Positions 1-6,896 are shown, counted from the stretch's first letter. The stretch is DNA of 8,863 bases from Chloroflexota bacterium (GCA_013698385.1 JACCVB010000035.1:1-8863); one strand, 5' to 3'. Translations and numbers: made by a program. Notes: generated by a model from the sequence alone, not told the origin.

Positions 1-440
1 ACATCGATGCCGATCTTGCGCATCTCCTCGCGGGCGATGGCGCCTGCCTTGGCGCCATCGAAACGGCGGAAAGGCCCCACGCCGACCGTGGGCTCATTGC
101 CCAGGAAGAAGTTTCGGCTGATGCTCATCAGGGGCATCACGGAGAGGTCCTGGTACACCGTGGCGATGCCCGCATCGAGCGCATCGCGTGGTGCGCTGAA
201 GCGCACCGGCGTGCCGTCCACCGCGAGCGTCCCATCATCCGGCTGGTGGACGCCGGAGAGGACCTTGATGAGCGTGGACTTGCCAGCGCCGTTATCCCCC
301 AGGAGGCAGGTGATCCGACCGGCACGGACCTCCAGGTTCACGCCCTCCAGGGCCACCACGGCGCCGAAGTACTTGGACACGCCACGGGCCTCGAGCAGTG
401 GCGCGTCGAGCGGCGCGTCGTTGGTGGTAGCGATGCTCAT
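1..440 (-). CDS. Sugar (probably inositol) ABC transporter ATP-binding protein, C-terminus cut by window edge
   Basis: This is the N-terminal 146 codons of an ATP-binding subunit of a ribose/fructose/inositol-class (CUT2) ABC importer; the rest lies left of the window. The ATPase would drive uptake at the inner face of the membrane. Visible motifs are Walker A GDNGAGKST at residues 48-56 and the Q-loop YQDLSVM with its Gln at about residue 97. The stretch FFLGNEP that follows is typical of RbsA/FrcA-type ATPases. The ATG at 440 has a strong ribosome site, GAGGGGG (448-454), with a 7-nt spacer. It begins 16 nt after the permease stop codon, so it is co-transcribed with the permease. Family assignment is firm. 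Whether the full protein has one ATPase domain (FrcA-like, about 260 aa) or two (RbsA-like, about 500 aa) cannot be seen. Inositol as substrate is inferred from the linked iol genes. Confidence 0.93.
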   Translation of the reverse strand, partial: MSIATTNDAPLDAPLLEARGVSKYFGAVVALEGVNLEVRAGRITCLLGDNGAGKSTLIKVLSGVHQPDDGTLAVDGTPVRFSAPRDALDAGIATVYQDLSVMPLMSISRNFFLGNEPTVGVGPFRRFDGAKAGAIAREEMRKIGID

Positions 441-447
441 CGTGTGT

Positions 448-454
448 CCCCCTC
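448..454 (-). promoter_or_regulatory. Ribosome binding site of the ABC ATPase gene
   Basis: The minus strand reads GAGGGGG, 7 nt before the ATG at 440. It lies in the 16-nt gap after the permease stop and supports that start codon. Confidence 0.7.
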
Positions 455-456
455 GC

Positions 457-1464
457 TTAGCGGATGCCGGCGAAGCGGCGCCGGATCCCGTTGTTGAGGA
501 CGACCGCCACCAGCAGCAGCGTGCCGATGGCGATCGTGTACCAGTCCGCGTTGATGTTCGCGAAGACGATGCCGATGCGGGCCATGCCCAATGACAGCGC
601 CCCGATCGCCGCCCCGATGACCGAGCCGTAGCCGCCCGTGAGCAGGGAGCCGCCGATGACCGCGGTCGTGATCGCGTCGAGCTCGATGCCCCTGCCGCGG
701 AGGACATCAGCCGAGTAGAAGGTCATGCTCTGGATGGTCGCCAAGATGGCCGCCGAGAACGCCGTCAGCGCGAACAGCGCGACCTTCACCCGAGCGACCG
801 GGACGCCCAGGGTGCGCGCCGCGGCGGGCGAGCCGCCCACCCCCGTGACCCAGTTGCCGAAACGGGTCTTGGCCAGCAGGTAGGCACCGATGGCGCCGAT
901 GAGCAGCCACCAGAAGACCGAGACCTTCAGATTCCCGCTGCTCCAGTTGAAGAGCCACGCGATGGGGTCGTTCTCGATCACCGTGCGGTCGATGGAGATG
1001 AACGTGATGTTGGTCACCTCCGCGGTCAGGACGATGGTGAGGCCGCGGATGATGAAGAGCGTGGCCAGCGTGACGATGAACGATGGCAGCCCCGTGCGCA
1101 CCACGATGATCCCGTTGACCACCCCGAGGAGCGTCGTCAGGACCAGTGACGTGAGGATGGCCGCCCAGACGGGCATCCCCATCTCGGTCACGCCGATGCC
1201 GATGACGATGCCTGCGAAGCCGACCAATGAGCCGATCGAAAGGTCGAACTCCCCAGCGATCATGAGCAGCGCCACGGACGTCGCGACGATGCCCACCTGG
1301 GCCGCCACATCCAGGTAGCTGAGCGTCCCTTCGAGTGTCAGGAAGGTCCGGCTGCCGGTGACGATGGAGATGCCGGCGAAGACCAGCCAGACGAAGATGG
1401 TGATGAGGACGGCACCGGCGCCGGGGCGGGCTAGAAGGCGCTGCGACAGAGGGATCCGTCGCAT
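457..1464 (-). CDS. Sugar (probably inositol) ABC transporter permease, RbsC family
   Basis: Membrane subunit (335 aa) of the same CUT2-type importer, forming the translocation channel, probably as a dimer. It is rich in hydrophobic segments, the first at about residues 17-37. It carries the family signatures GEFDLSIGSLVGFAG at about 71-85 and VRTGLPSFIVTLAT at about 122-135. A Gly-rich stretch with IGGSLLTGGYGSVIGA lies near the C-terminus, and the length is normal for RbsC-like permeases. The ATG at 1464 has only a weak ribosome site (GGACCG just upstream), and no ATG, GTG or TTG lies in frame in the preceding 60 nt. A far better purine-rich stretch (GGAGGGAGGA on the minus strand, about 1516-1525) lies too far upstream for this ATG. 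Translation may therefore be modest compared with the binding protein. Substrate specificity is inferred from the neighbours. Confidence 0.95.
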   Translation of the reverse strand: MRRIPLSQRLLARPGAGAVLITIFVWLVFAGISIVTGSRTFLTLEGTLSYLDVAAQVGIVATSVALLMIAGEFDLSIGSLVGFAGIVIGIGVTEMGMPVWAAILTSLVLTTLLGVVNGIIVVRTGLPSFIVTLATLFIIRGLTIVLTAEVTNITFISIDRTVIENDPIAWLFNWSSGNLKVSVFWWLLIGAIGAYLLAKTRFGNWVTGVGGSPAAARTLGVPVARVKVALFALTAFSAAILATIQSMTFYSADVLRGRGIELDAITTAVIGGSLLTGGYGSVIGAAIGALSLGMARIGIVFANINADWYTIAIGTLLLVAVVLNNGIRRRFAGIR

Positions 1465-1531
1465 TCGGTCCGACCACGCGGTGGGTGTCGGATCGCCGGT
1501 GGTCGTCGTGGCCGTTCCTCCCTCCTGTCGA

Positions 1532-1563
1532 GGGGAGGGGCCGGATGGATCCGACCCCTCCCC
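1532..1563 (-). promoter_or_regulatory. Strong intergenic stem-loop between binding-protein and permease genes
   Basis: Arms of 14 nt (1532-1545 and 1550-1563) flank a 4-nt loop. In the minus-strand transcript all 14 positions pair, one as a G-U wobble. In the plus-strand transcript the same position is a C-A mismatch, so the hairpin is better formed in the sense of the operon. The stem is almost all G-C. No U-run follows on the 3' side (the minus strand continues CGACAGGAGGGAGG), so an intrinsic terminator is unlikely. Hairpins at this position in importer operons commonly protect the upstream mRNA or cut downstream expression, giving excess binding protein. That role is inferred here. Confidence 0.65.
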
Positions 1564-1598
1564 GTGCGCCGTTCGTCCGGCGCAGGATGTCGCCTGGG

Positions 1599-2603
1599 TC
1601 AGCGAAGACCCTCGGCGGCCAGTGCGATGACGTCCTCGGCCGTGTCCGCCGTGACGAAGCCCGGCCCGGTCATCACGAGGCCCTGGCCGTTGCCCGTGGG
1701 GAGGTTCCGGGTCTCGGCATAGTTGGTGAGGATGACGATGGGCAGATACCCCTGGAGGAACTGCTGCTGATCGACCGCGAAGGCCATATCCCCGTCCCTG
1801 ATGGCGGCCAGGACATCAGCGCTGAGGTCGAACGTGGCCAGTTGGACATCCCGGCCGGAAGCTTCCACCGCGGCCAGAGCCGGCACGGCGACGGACGGCC
1901 CGAGGGTGAGGACGCCGTCGATGGTGGGGTCGCCGGACAGGGCGGCTTCGATGGTCGCTTGCATGGCGGCCGGATCGGCGATGTTGCCCTGAAGGACCTC
2001 TCCATCTTCACTGCCGGTGAGGCCCATGAAGAACCCGTTGCAGCGGAGTGTCAGAGCTTGGTTGCCCACCTCCTGGTTGAAGCAGACGGCGTTCTGGACG
2101 CCGGCTTCAGCGAAACGCTCGCCTGCGCCGAAGCCGGCCTCGTACTCGGTCTGGCCGACGTGGGCGAGCACTCCCAGGTCGCGGAAGGCGTCCGATCCGG
2201 AGTTCATCGACACGACGGGGATGCCTGCGGCAACGGCTCTCTCGATGGCGGGCCCGAGGGCATCGGGGTTCGGGATGGAGACCACCAGACCGGTGGGCCG
2301 CTTGGCGACCGCTGCGTCGATGAGCTGGGACATCGCGACCATGTCGCTCTCGGCGGCCGGGGCGCTGTAGTTGACGGCGACGCCCATGTCCGCGCCGCCC
2401 GCCTGAACGCCGTTGCGCACGACGCCCCAGAAGCCGTCGATGGCCTGGCCGTGCGTGACGATCTCGATGGTGATGGCGCTGCGCTCGACGAGCGCCCCGT
2501 CAAGGCCGCCCGCGCCGGCGGACGGTGCCGGCGCGCCGACGTTACAGGCAGCGCTGACGAGGGTCAGGATGGCGATCCCGACCAAGGTCCTTCGTAGGTT
2601 CAT
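1599..2603 (-). CDS. Lipoprotein solute-binding protein of the sugar (probably inositol) ABC importer
   Basis: Periplasmic-binding-protein fold (Peripla_BP_4, RbsB/inositol-binding type) of 334 aa. It captures the substrate outside the membrane and passes it to the permease. The N-terminus is a lipoprotein signal: charged MNLRR, a hydrophobic stretch, then lipobox VSAAC with the lipidated Cys at residue 20. A flexible Ala/Pro/Gly/Ser linker follows. Family features include the segment LIDAAVAKRPTGLVVSIPNP at about 94-113, then AGIPVVSMNSG at about 126-136. Two cysteines (174 and 188) could form a disulfide. The ATG at 2603 is preferred over an in-frame TTG at 2621, because GGAGGAGG (2612-2619) lies 8 nt before the ATG and overlaps the first codons of the longer version. 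The gene follows iolG after a 92-nt gap. Substrate is inferred from context. Confidence 0.93.
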   Translation of the reverse strand: MNLRRTLVGIAILTLVSAACNVGAPAPSAGAGGLDGALVERSAITIEIVTHGQAIDGFWGVVRNGVQAGGADMGVAVNYSAPAAESDMVAMSQLIDAAVAKRPTGLVVSIPNPDALGPAIERAVAAGIPVVSMNSGSDAFRDLGVLAHVGQTEYEAGFGAGERFAEAGVQNAVCFNQEVGNQALTLRCNGFFMGLTGSEDGEVLQGNIADPAAMQATIEAALSGDPTIDGVLTLGPSVAVPALAAVEASGRDVQLATFDLSADVLAAIRDGDMAFAVDQQQFLQGYLPIVILTNYAETRNLPTGNGQGLVMTGPGFVTADTAEDVIALAAEGLR

Positions 2604-2611
2604 CCGTGTTG

Positions 2612-2619
2612 CCTCCTCC
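2612..2619 (-). promoter_or_regulatory. Ribosome binding site deciding the start of the binding-protein gene
   Basis: GGAGGAGG on the minus strand, 8 nt before the ATG at 2603, is the strongest ribosome site of the leftward unit. It fits a need for abundant binding protein and argues against the TTG start at 2621. Confidence 0.8.
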
Positions 2620-2695
2620 AAGAATCCCGCGGTTTGCCCACGGGTCGATGGCAGGGCCGTGACGCGCGACCATGCCTGAGGGATCTCCTCTCCAT

Positions 2696-3748
2696 CTACC
2701 TCGGCGACAGCACCTCCTCCTCCCGATGGGGGAGACCCCGAGATCCCGCGAGGATCTCTGCGAGAGCGACCGCTCGGTGTTCGCGGAGAGACCGCGTGGC
2801 GGCCTCAGCGATGCGCAGAGCCTCGACGCCGTCGTGTGCCGTGCACGCGCTATCCGACTCACCCGCGACAAGGCTGACGAACGCGCGGAGCTCGTCCACG
2901 TAGGCACTTTCGAAGCGGTGGACGAAGTCGGGCCAGGCCGGCCCGGCCGGCGGGGGGGCGCCCGGTTCCAGGGAACGAAGCGGCATCCGCGGCCCCAGGC
3001 CGACGCTCACCGAATCACGCGACCCGAAGAGCTCGGCGCGGACGTCGTAGCCCAGCGGGTCGTGCCTGGTGACGGTGAGGACCACTTGCGTGCCTGCCCT
3101 CATGCGCAACATCGCGGTCGCCGTGTCGACGTCACCGTACCTGGCGAACACCGGAAAGCCGAGCACGGCACCGTCAGCATAGACCTCGGTCACCTCGTCG
3201 CCGGTCATCCAGCGCAGCACATCGAAATCGTGGATGGAGAAGTCGCGGAAGATGCCGCCTGAGGTCGGGATGTACGCCTCGTGCGGCGGAGCCGGATCGT
3301 GTCCGGCCAGCCGGATGACGTACAGCATGCCCAGCTCGCCCGACCGGACCAGGCGTCGGGCCTCACGGTAGGCAGGATCGAAGCGCCGCTGGAAGCCCAG
3401 TTGGAAGGGCACGCCCGCGCGCTCGATGACCTGGGCCACCTCGATGGTGGCGGGCAGGTCGTGGGCCAGCGGCTTCTCGCAGAACGTGGGCAGGCCTCGC
3501 TCGATGGCCAGGCGGATGAGACCGGCGTGGGCGTCGGTCGAGGCGGCTATGACGACGGCATCGGCATGGTCGAAGGTGGCCTCCAGCGCAGGCAGCGCGA
3601 TGGCCTTCGGGCCGAGCTCCTGCGCCGCTGCCTGGGCGCGCCCCGGGATGGCGTCGGCGATGATCAGCTGGTCGACGGCCGGCGTCCGGGCGAGCAGCCG
3701 CGCGTGCATGCTGCCGATGCGGCCGGCCCCCAGCAGGGCGATCCTCAT
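2696..3748 (-). CDS. iolG: Inositol 2-dehydrogenase (Gfo/Idh/MocA family)
   Basis: NAD-dependent cytoplasmic dehydrogenase that oxidises myo-inositol to 2-keto-myo-inositol (scyllo-inosose), the first catabolic step. At 350 aa it is of normal family length. The N-terminal Rossmann domain shows GAGRIGSMH at residues 7-15. Asp32 at the end of the second strand favours NAD over NADP. The catalytic lysine is Lys92 in CEKPLA. FRDFSIHDFD at about 167-176 supplies Asp169 and His173, matching the Lys-Asp-His set of IolG-type enzymes. The ATG at 3748 has AAGAGG (3754-3759) 5 nt upstream. It begins 30 nt after the iolE stop, so the two are co-transcribed. The protein could equally prefer D-chiro- or scyllo-inositol, because the family is broad. 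Linkage with iolE, iolB and iolD makes the inositol assignment strong. Confidence 0.92.
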   Translation of the reverse strand: MRIALLGAGRIGSMHARLLARTPAVDQLIIADAIPGRAQAAAQELGPKAIALPALEATFDHADAVVIAASTDAHAGLIRLAIERGLPTFCEKPLAHDLPATIEVAQVIERAGVPFQLGFQRRFDPAYREARRLVRSGELGMLYVIRLAGHDPAPPHEAYIPTSGGIFRDFSIHDFDVLRWMTGDEVTEVYADGAVLGFPVFARYGDVDTATAMLRMRAGTQVVLTVTRHDPLGYDVRAELFGSRDSVSVGLGPRMPLRSLEPGAPPPAGPAWPDFVHRFESAYVDELRAFVSLVAGESDSACTAHDGVEALRIAEAATRSLREHRAVALAEILAGSRGLPHREEEVLSPR

Positions 3749-3778
3749 GCCCGCCTCTTGGCGATGGTCATTCCCGCC

Positions 3779-4744
3779 TCATGCGGCGCGTGCCGGCGCC
3801 CGGCGACGGAGTGCAGCGGCCAGGACACGCCGCCCGATCGCGGCACTCTCCGACGGTGGCCCCCAGGCACTGTCCTGCTCGACCATCAGCCAGCCCCGGT
3901 AGTCGAGCTCGATGAGGACGGCCAGGACGCCGTCTAGGTCCAGCAGGCCTGAGCCGAGCTCCGTGAAGAGGCGGGCTCGGATGGCTGTGTCGAAGCCGCC
4001 CATCTCTCCTGCACGAAGGCGCGCCAGCACGTCCGGGTCGACATCCTTGAGGTGCACGTGCGTGATCCGCGGCCCCAGCTCTCGGATCTGCGCGACGGGG
4101 TCCCCGCCGCCGACCAGACAGTGGCCGACATCCAGGCAGATGCCGGCCAGCTCGGGGTCCGTGGAGCGGGCGAGGCGCGCGATCTCGTCAGGGGTCTCGA
4201 CGTACGTGCCGGCATGGGGATGGAACGCCGCCCGGTGCCCAGCCGCGAGCGCGTCGCGGGCGACCGCGTGGAGATGTTCGGTGAGCCGCTGCCAGCCCTC
4301 ATCGGTCAAGCGGGGCGTGTCCGGTGACGTCGCACGCCCGGCGGTCTCCAGGCGGGGTGACGCCACGTCGAACGCGACGCAGAGCACCTCGCCGCCGCCG
4401 TGGTGCAGGAGCCGGAGGCGCTGCCGGGCGATCTCATGGGCTCCCGGCGCTGGTCCGTCAGGCGTGGGTGGGATCGAGTAGTAGACCTCGGCGAGGCTCA
4501 GGTGTCGCACTCGGAGCGCCTCGTGGAGTGCTTGACCCTCAGGGAAGCCGAGTCCCAGCTGGGTACCCTCGTACCCCAAGCGCGTGATCTCGTCGAGGAT
4601 CTCGTCCCCGGTCGCGCCCTGGCGCAGGTCGGCTAGGTCGACGTTGTTCCAGACGATGGGCACGGCACCGATGCGGGCGTGCGGCAGCGCGTCCGTCGGG
4701 CGGCGCAGGCGACGGCGTAGACCAGCCGAGAGCGTCGGATCCAT
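3779..4744 (-). CDS. iolE: Inosose dehydratase (xylose-isomerase-like TIM barrel)
   Basis: Second catabolic enzyme: a metal-dependent dehydratase converting 2-keto-myo-inositol to 3D-(3,5/4)-trihydroxycyclohexane-1,2-dione. The 321-aa protein begins its barrel with IGAVPIVWNNVDL at residues 25-37, the IolE-type opening. It then shows the expected metal/active-site clusters: AEVYYS at 85-90, FHPHAGT at 174-180, CLDVGH at 203-208, THVHLKDV at 228-235 and WLMVEQD at 285-291. The related isomerase IolI is shorter and lacks this N-terminal signature, so IolE is preferred. The ATG at 4744 adds about 24 Arg-rich residues before the barrel, and no better in-frame ATG, GTG or TTG lies between. A weak site (GGAG) lies 12 nt upstream. 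It is the first gene of the leftward unit, 61 nt from the divergent operator. Confidence 0.9.
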   Translation of the reverse strand: MDPTLSAGLRRRLRRPTDALPHARIGAVPIVWNNVDLADLRQGATGDEILDEITRLGYEGTQLGLGFPEGQALHEALRVRHLSLAEVYYSIPPTPDGPAPGAHEIARQRLRLLHHGGGEVLCVAFDVASPRLETAGRATSPDTPRLTDEGWQRLTEHLHAVARDALAAGHRAAFHPHAGTYVETPDEIARLARSTDPELAGICLDVGHCLVGGGDPVAQIRELGPRITHVHLKDVDPDVLARLRAGEMGGFDTAIRARLFTELGSGLLDLDGVLAVLIELDYRGWLMVEQDSAWGPPSESAAIGRRVLAAALRRRAPARAA

Positions 4745-4780
4745 GCCGGTGACAGACTCCGCAGCAGCGCTGATACGAGC

Positions 4781-4811
4781 TTGGAAGGGCCTCTATCGGC
4801 CTTGATGTAAT
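4781..4811 (+). promoter_or_regulatory. Predicted promoter of the rightward transaldolase-iolB-iolD operon
   Basis: An extended -10 element, TGA followed by TGTAAT (5 of 6 to TATAAT), occupies 4803-4811. A weak -35-like TTGGAA lies at 4781-4786 with a long 19-nt spacer. Transcription would start near 4818, giving a leader of about 65 nt. The -10 overlaps the palindromic operator, so a bound repressor would block polymerase. The assignment is by eye and assumes a housekeeping sigma-70-type factor. Confidence 0.4.
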
Positions 4812-4819
4812 CGATTACC
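4806..4819. promoter_or_regulatory. LacI-type operator in the divergent control region
   Basis: TGTAATCGATTACC contains a perfect 12-bp palindrome, GTAATCGATTAC (4807-4818), with a central CpG. It agrees with the general LacI/GalR-family operator form TGnAAnCGnTTnCA at every fixed position except the last. It sits almost midway between the two divergent start codons (61 nt from iolE, 63 nt from the transaldolase gene). It overlaps the predicted rightward -10 and lies just downstream of the predicted leftward start point. A single repressor could therefore control both units. No regulator gene is in the window, so its identity is unknown. Confidence 0.7.
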
Positions 4820-4833
4820 CTCTGAGCGGCCGA

Positions 4834-4861
4834 ACGATACCATGCCGTCAACCCCTGTCAA
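4834..4861 (-). promoter_or_regulatory. Predicted promoter of the leftward iolE-iolG-transporter operon
   Basis: Read on the minus strand, a consensus -35 TTGACA (4861-4856) is followed after 16 nt by TATCGT (4839-4834, 4 of 6 to TATAAT). TGG immediately precedes it, giving an extended -10. Transcription would start near 4827, placing the LacI-type operator at roughly +8 to +21, a normal position for repression by LacI-family proteins. The leader to the iolE ATG would be about 80 nt. Found by eye. Confidence 0.5.
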
Positions 4862-4871
4862 CAGGATGGAA

Positions 4872-4879
4872 GGGAGAGG
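4872..4879 (+). promoter_or_regulatory. Ribosome binding site of the transaldolase-family gene
   Basis: GGGAGAGG ends 3 nt before the ATG at 4883; its GGGAG core is 6 nt away. It is the only good ribosome site in the rightward unit, because the next two genes start by stop/start overlap. Confidence 0.75.
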
Positions 4880-4882
4880 TCC

Positions 4883-6004
4883 ATGGCGGTGCACACGAAG
4901 GCGGTCGCGCTGCCGCTGGCGGCGAGCCCGCTGGGGCGCACGGTGGCGACCACGCCGACCGACATCTGGAACGACTCCTGCGACGTGGACGAGCTCGAGT
5001 ACGCCCTGAGCTTCGGCGCGGTCGGGGCCACCGCGAACCCCACCATCGTCACCGACGTGTGGAAGAAGGGGTCGAGCCTCTGGCGGGACCGTGTCCGTGC
5101 CCTGGCGGCCGAGGATCCGACGAGTACGGAGACGGAGCTGGCCTGGCGGGTCGTAGAGGAGATGTCCATCCGTGGAGCGGCCCTGCTGGAGCCGGCCTTC
5201 GAGGAACACGGCGGGCGGCAGGGAAGGCTGTCCGTGCAGACGGACCCGACGCTCTACGCTAACCAGGGCCGGATGCTCGCGCAGGGTGTGGCCTTCGCTG
5301 GGCTGGCCCCGAACATCATCGTGAAGTTCCCGGCGACCTCGGCGGGCATGGGCGTCATCGAGGAGGCTACGGCGCGCGGTGTCAACGTGAACGTCACGGT
5401 CTGCTTCACGGTCCCACAAGCGCTCGCAGCGGCCGAAGCCATCGAGCGCGGGCTTCGGCGGCGCGAGAACGCGGGTCAGGATGTCGCGCGGCTGGGGCCG
5501 GTCGTGACGGTGATGATGGGCCGCCTGGAAGACTGGCTGCACGTCCAGATGGACAGGCACGGCGTGGTGGCCGACCCGACCGTTCTGCCCTGGTCCGGCG
5601 TGGCGATCTTCAAGCGGGCCCATCAGCTGTTCCAGGACCGCGGCTACCGCGCCCGGCTGCTGGGCGCGGCCATTCGGCACCATCTGCATTGGTCGGAGCT
5701 CGTCGGCGGCGATGTGGTGATCACGATGCCTTCTTCCTGGCAGAAGCGCTTCAACGCATCTGCACTGGAGGTACGGCACCGCATCGACGACCCGGTGGCT
5801 CCCCGGGTGGTCGATGAGCTCCGGAGGCGCTTCCCCGACTTCGTGCGCGCCTACGAGCCGGACGGGCTCGCCGTGGACGAGTTCGATGCCTACCCCGCTA
5901 CGGCGCGGACGCTGCGGGCCTTCATCGCCTCATACCATGATCTCCTCCACCTCGTCACCGACGCCGCCATCCCCGACCCGGACCTGCTGCCCGAGCCGCC
6001 GTGA
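4883..6004 (+). CDS. Transaldolase-family class I aldolase, candidate lower-pathway inositol enzyme
   Basis: A 373-aa Schiff-base TIM-barrel protein of the transaldolase family, longer than E. coli TalB (317 aa), with about 20 extra N-terminal and some extra C-terminal residues. My eye alignment to TalB gives Asp31 (TalB Asp17), Asn52 in ANPTIV (Asn35), Schiff-base Lys148 in IIVKFPAT (Lys132), Asn170 and Thr172 in NVNVTVCF (Asn154, Thr156), Arg214 in MGRLEDW (Arg181) and Arg265 (Arg228). Three active-site positions differ: Gln119 in LSVQTDP replaces Glu96, Met211 replaces Phe178 and Ala263 replaces Ser226. Gln at the first position is what fructose-6-phosphate aldolase uses. It heads the operon and overlaps iolB by 4 nt, tying it to inositol breakdown. 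It may be a true transaldolase or an aldolase cleaving DKG or its phosphate. The family call is firm; the reaction is not. Confidence 0.85.
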   Translation: MAVHTKAVALPLAASPLGRTVATTPTDIWNDSCDVDELEYALSFGAVGATANPTIVTDVWKKGSSLWRDRVRALAAEDPTSTETELAWRVVEEMSIRGAALLEPAFEEHGGRQGRLSVQTDPTLYANQGRMLAQGVAFAGLAPNIIVKFPATSAGMGVIEEATARGVNVNVTVCFTVPQALAAAEAIERGLRRRENAGQDVARLGPVVTVMMGRLEDWLHVQMDRHGVVADPTVLPWSGVAIFKRAHQLFQDRGYRARLLGAAIRHHLHWSELVGGDVVITMPSSWQKRFNASALEVRHRIDDPVAPRVVDELRRRFPDFVRAYEPDGLAVDEFDAYPATARTLRAFIASYHDLLHLVTDAAIPDPDLLPEPP

Positions 6005-6896
6005 GTGGATCGTCGCTGTACCGACCGGCGGGCTCCACGGCGGCCGACGGCTGGACGTTGTCCATCACGCCCCAGGACGCCGGGTGGGATTACTCCGGGC
6101 TGCGCGTCCTGGACCTCGCGGCTGGGGGCTCCCGGACGTTCCAGACCGGCGAGGACGAGTTGGTCGTCCTGCCGCTGTGGGGCTCGGTCCGAGTCTCGTG
6201 TGAGCATCAGGCCTTCGACCTGCGTGGGCGGAGCGGTGTCTTCGAGGGCCCCACCGACTTCGCCTACGTGGGACGAGACAGCCAAGTGACCGTGTCGAGC
6301 CCGACCGGTGGGCGCTCGGCCATCCCTTCGGCACGAGCCTCGCGGCGGCTGCCGTTCCGCTATGGCCCGTCCGAGGCCGTACCCGTCGAGCTGCGGGGCA
6401 GCGGGAGTTGCTCGCGGCAGGTGAACGGCTTCTGCATGCCAGGCGGCTTCGAGGCCGACCGGCTGATGGCCTGTGAGGTGCTCGTACCCAGCGGCAACTG
6501 GTCATCGTACCCGCCGCACAAGCACGACGAAGAGCGGTCCGGGGAGACGGAGCTCGAGGAGATCTACTACTACGAGCTGGCGGCCGGGCGTGCCGGGCCA
6601 TCCTCGGGCAGTGGCGGGGCGGCCGAGTCGGGCATCGCCTACCAGCGCGTGTACGGGACGGTGGAACGGCCCATCGATGTGCTGGCGGAGGTCAGGTCCG
6701 GAGACGTCGTGCTCATCCCGCATGGGTGGCACGGGCCGGCCATGGCTGCGCCGGGCTACGACCTCTACTTCCTGAACGTGATGGCGGGTCCGGGCCGGCG
6801 CTCGTGGCTGGTCTCGGACGACCCGGCGCATGCCTGGGTCAAGGAGACGTGGTCAGCGGACGGTGTGGATCCCAGGCTGCCCTTCGGCGAGCGACG

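Noticed and set aside
1532..1563. Stem-loop as an intrinsic transcription terminator
   Set aside because: No U-rich tract follows the stem on either strand, and the permease and ATPase genes downstream need the same transcript.
1485..2597. Long plus-strand open frame (370 codons) opposite the binding-protein gene
   Set aside because: It is antisense to a gene with a clear lipoprotein signal and binding-protein motifs. Its product has no recognisable family, and long antisense frames are expected at this GC content.
2640..2661. Short inverted repeat CACGG/CCGTG between iolG and the binding-protein gene
   Set aside because: Five-base arms with a 12-nt loop are expected by chance in GC-rich DNA.
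2542..2907. Possible small gene between iolG and the binding-protein gene (ATG near 2673, minus strand)
   Set aside because: The frame runs into the binding-protein start region and out of frame through its coding sequence. The product is Arg-rich and unlike any family, so the 92-nt gap is better read as leader with the strong ribosome site.
4793..5779. Minus-strand open frame (328 codons) opposite the transaldolase-family gene
   Set aside because: The His/Arg/Pro-rich product resembles no family, and the opposite strand encodes clear transaldolase motifs.
6726..6896. Upstream extension of iolD to an ATG at 6726
   Set aside because: It would overlap iolB deeply and add 57 unrelated residues. 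The GTG at 6897 gives the normal IolD N-terminus and a GTGA junction.
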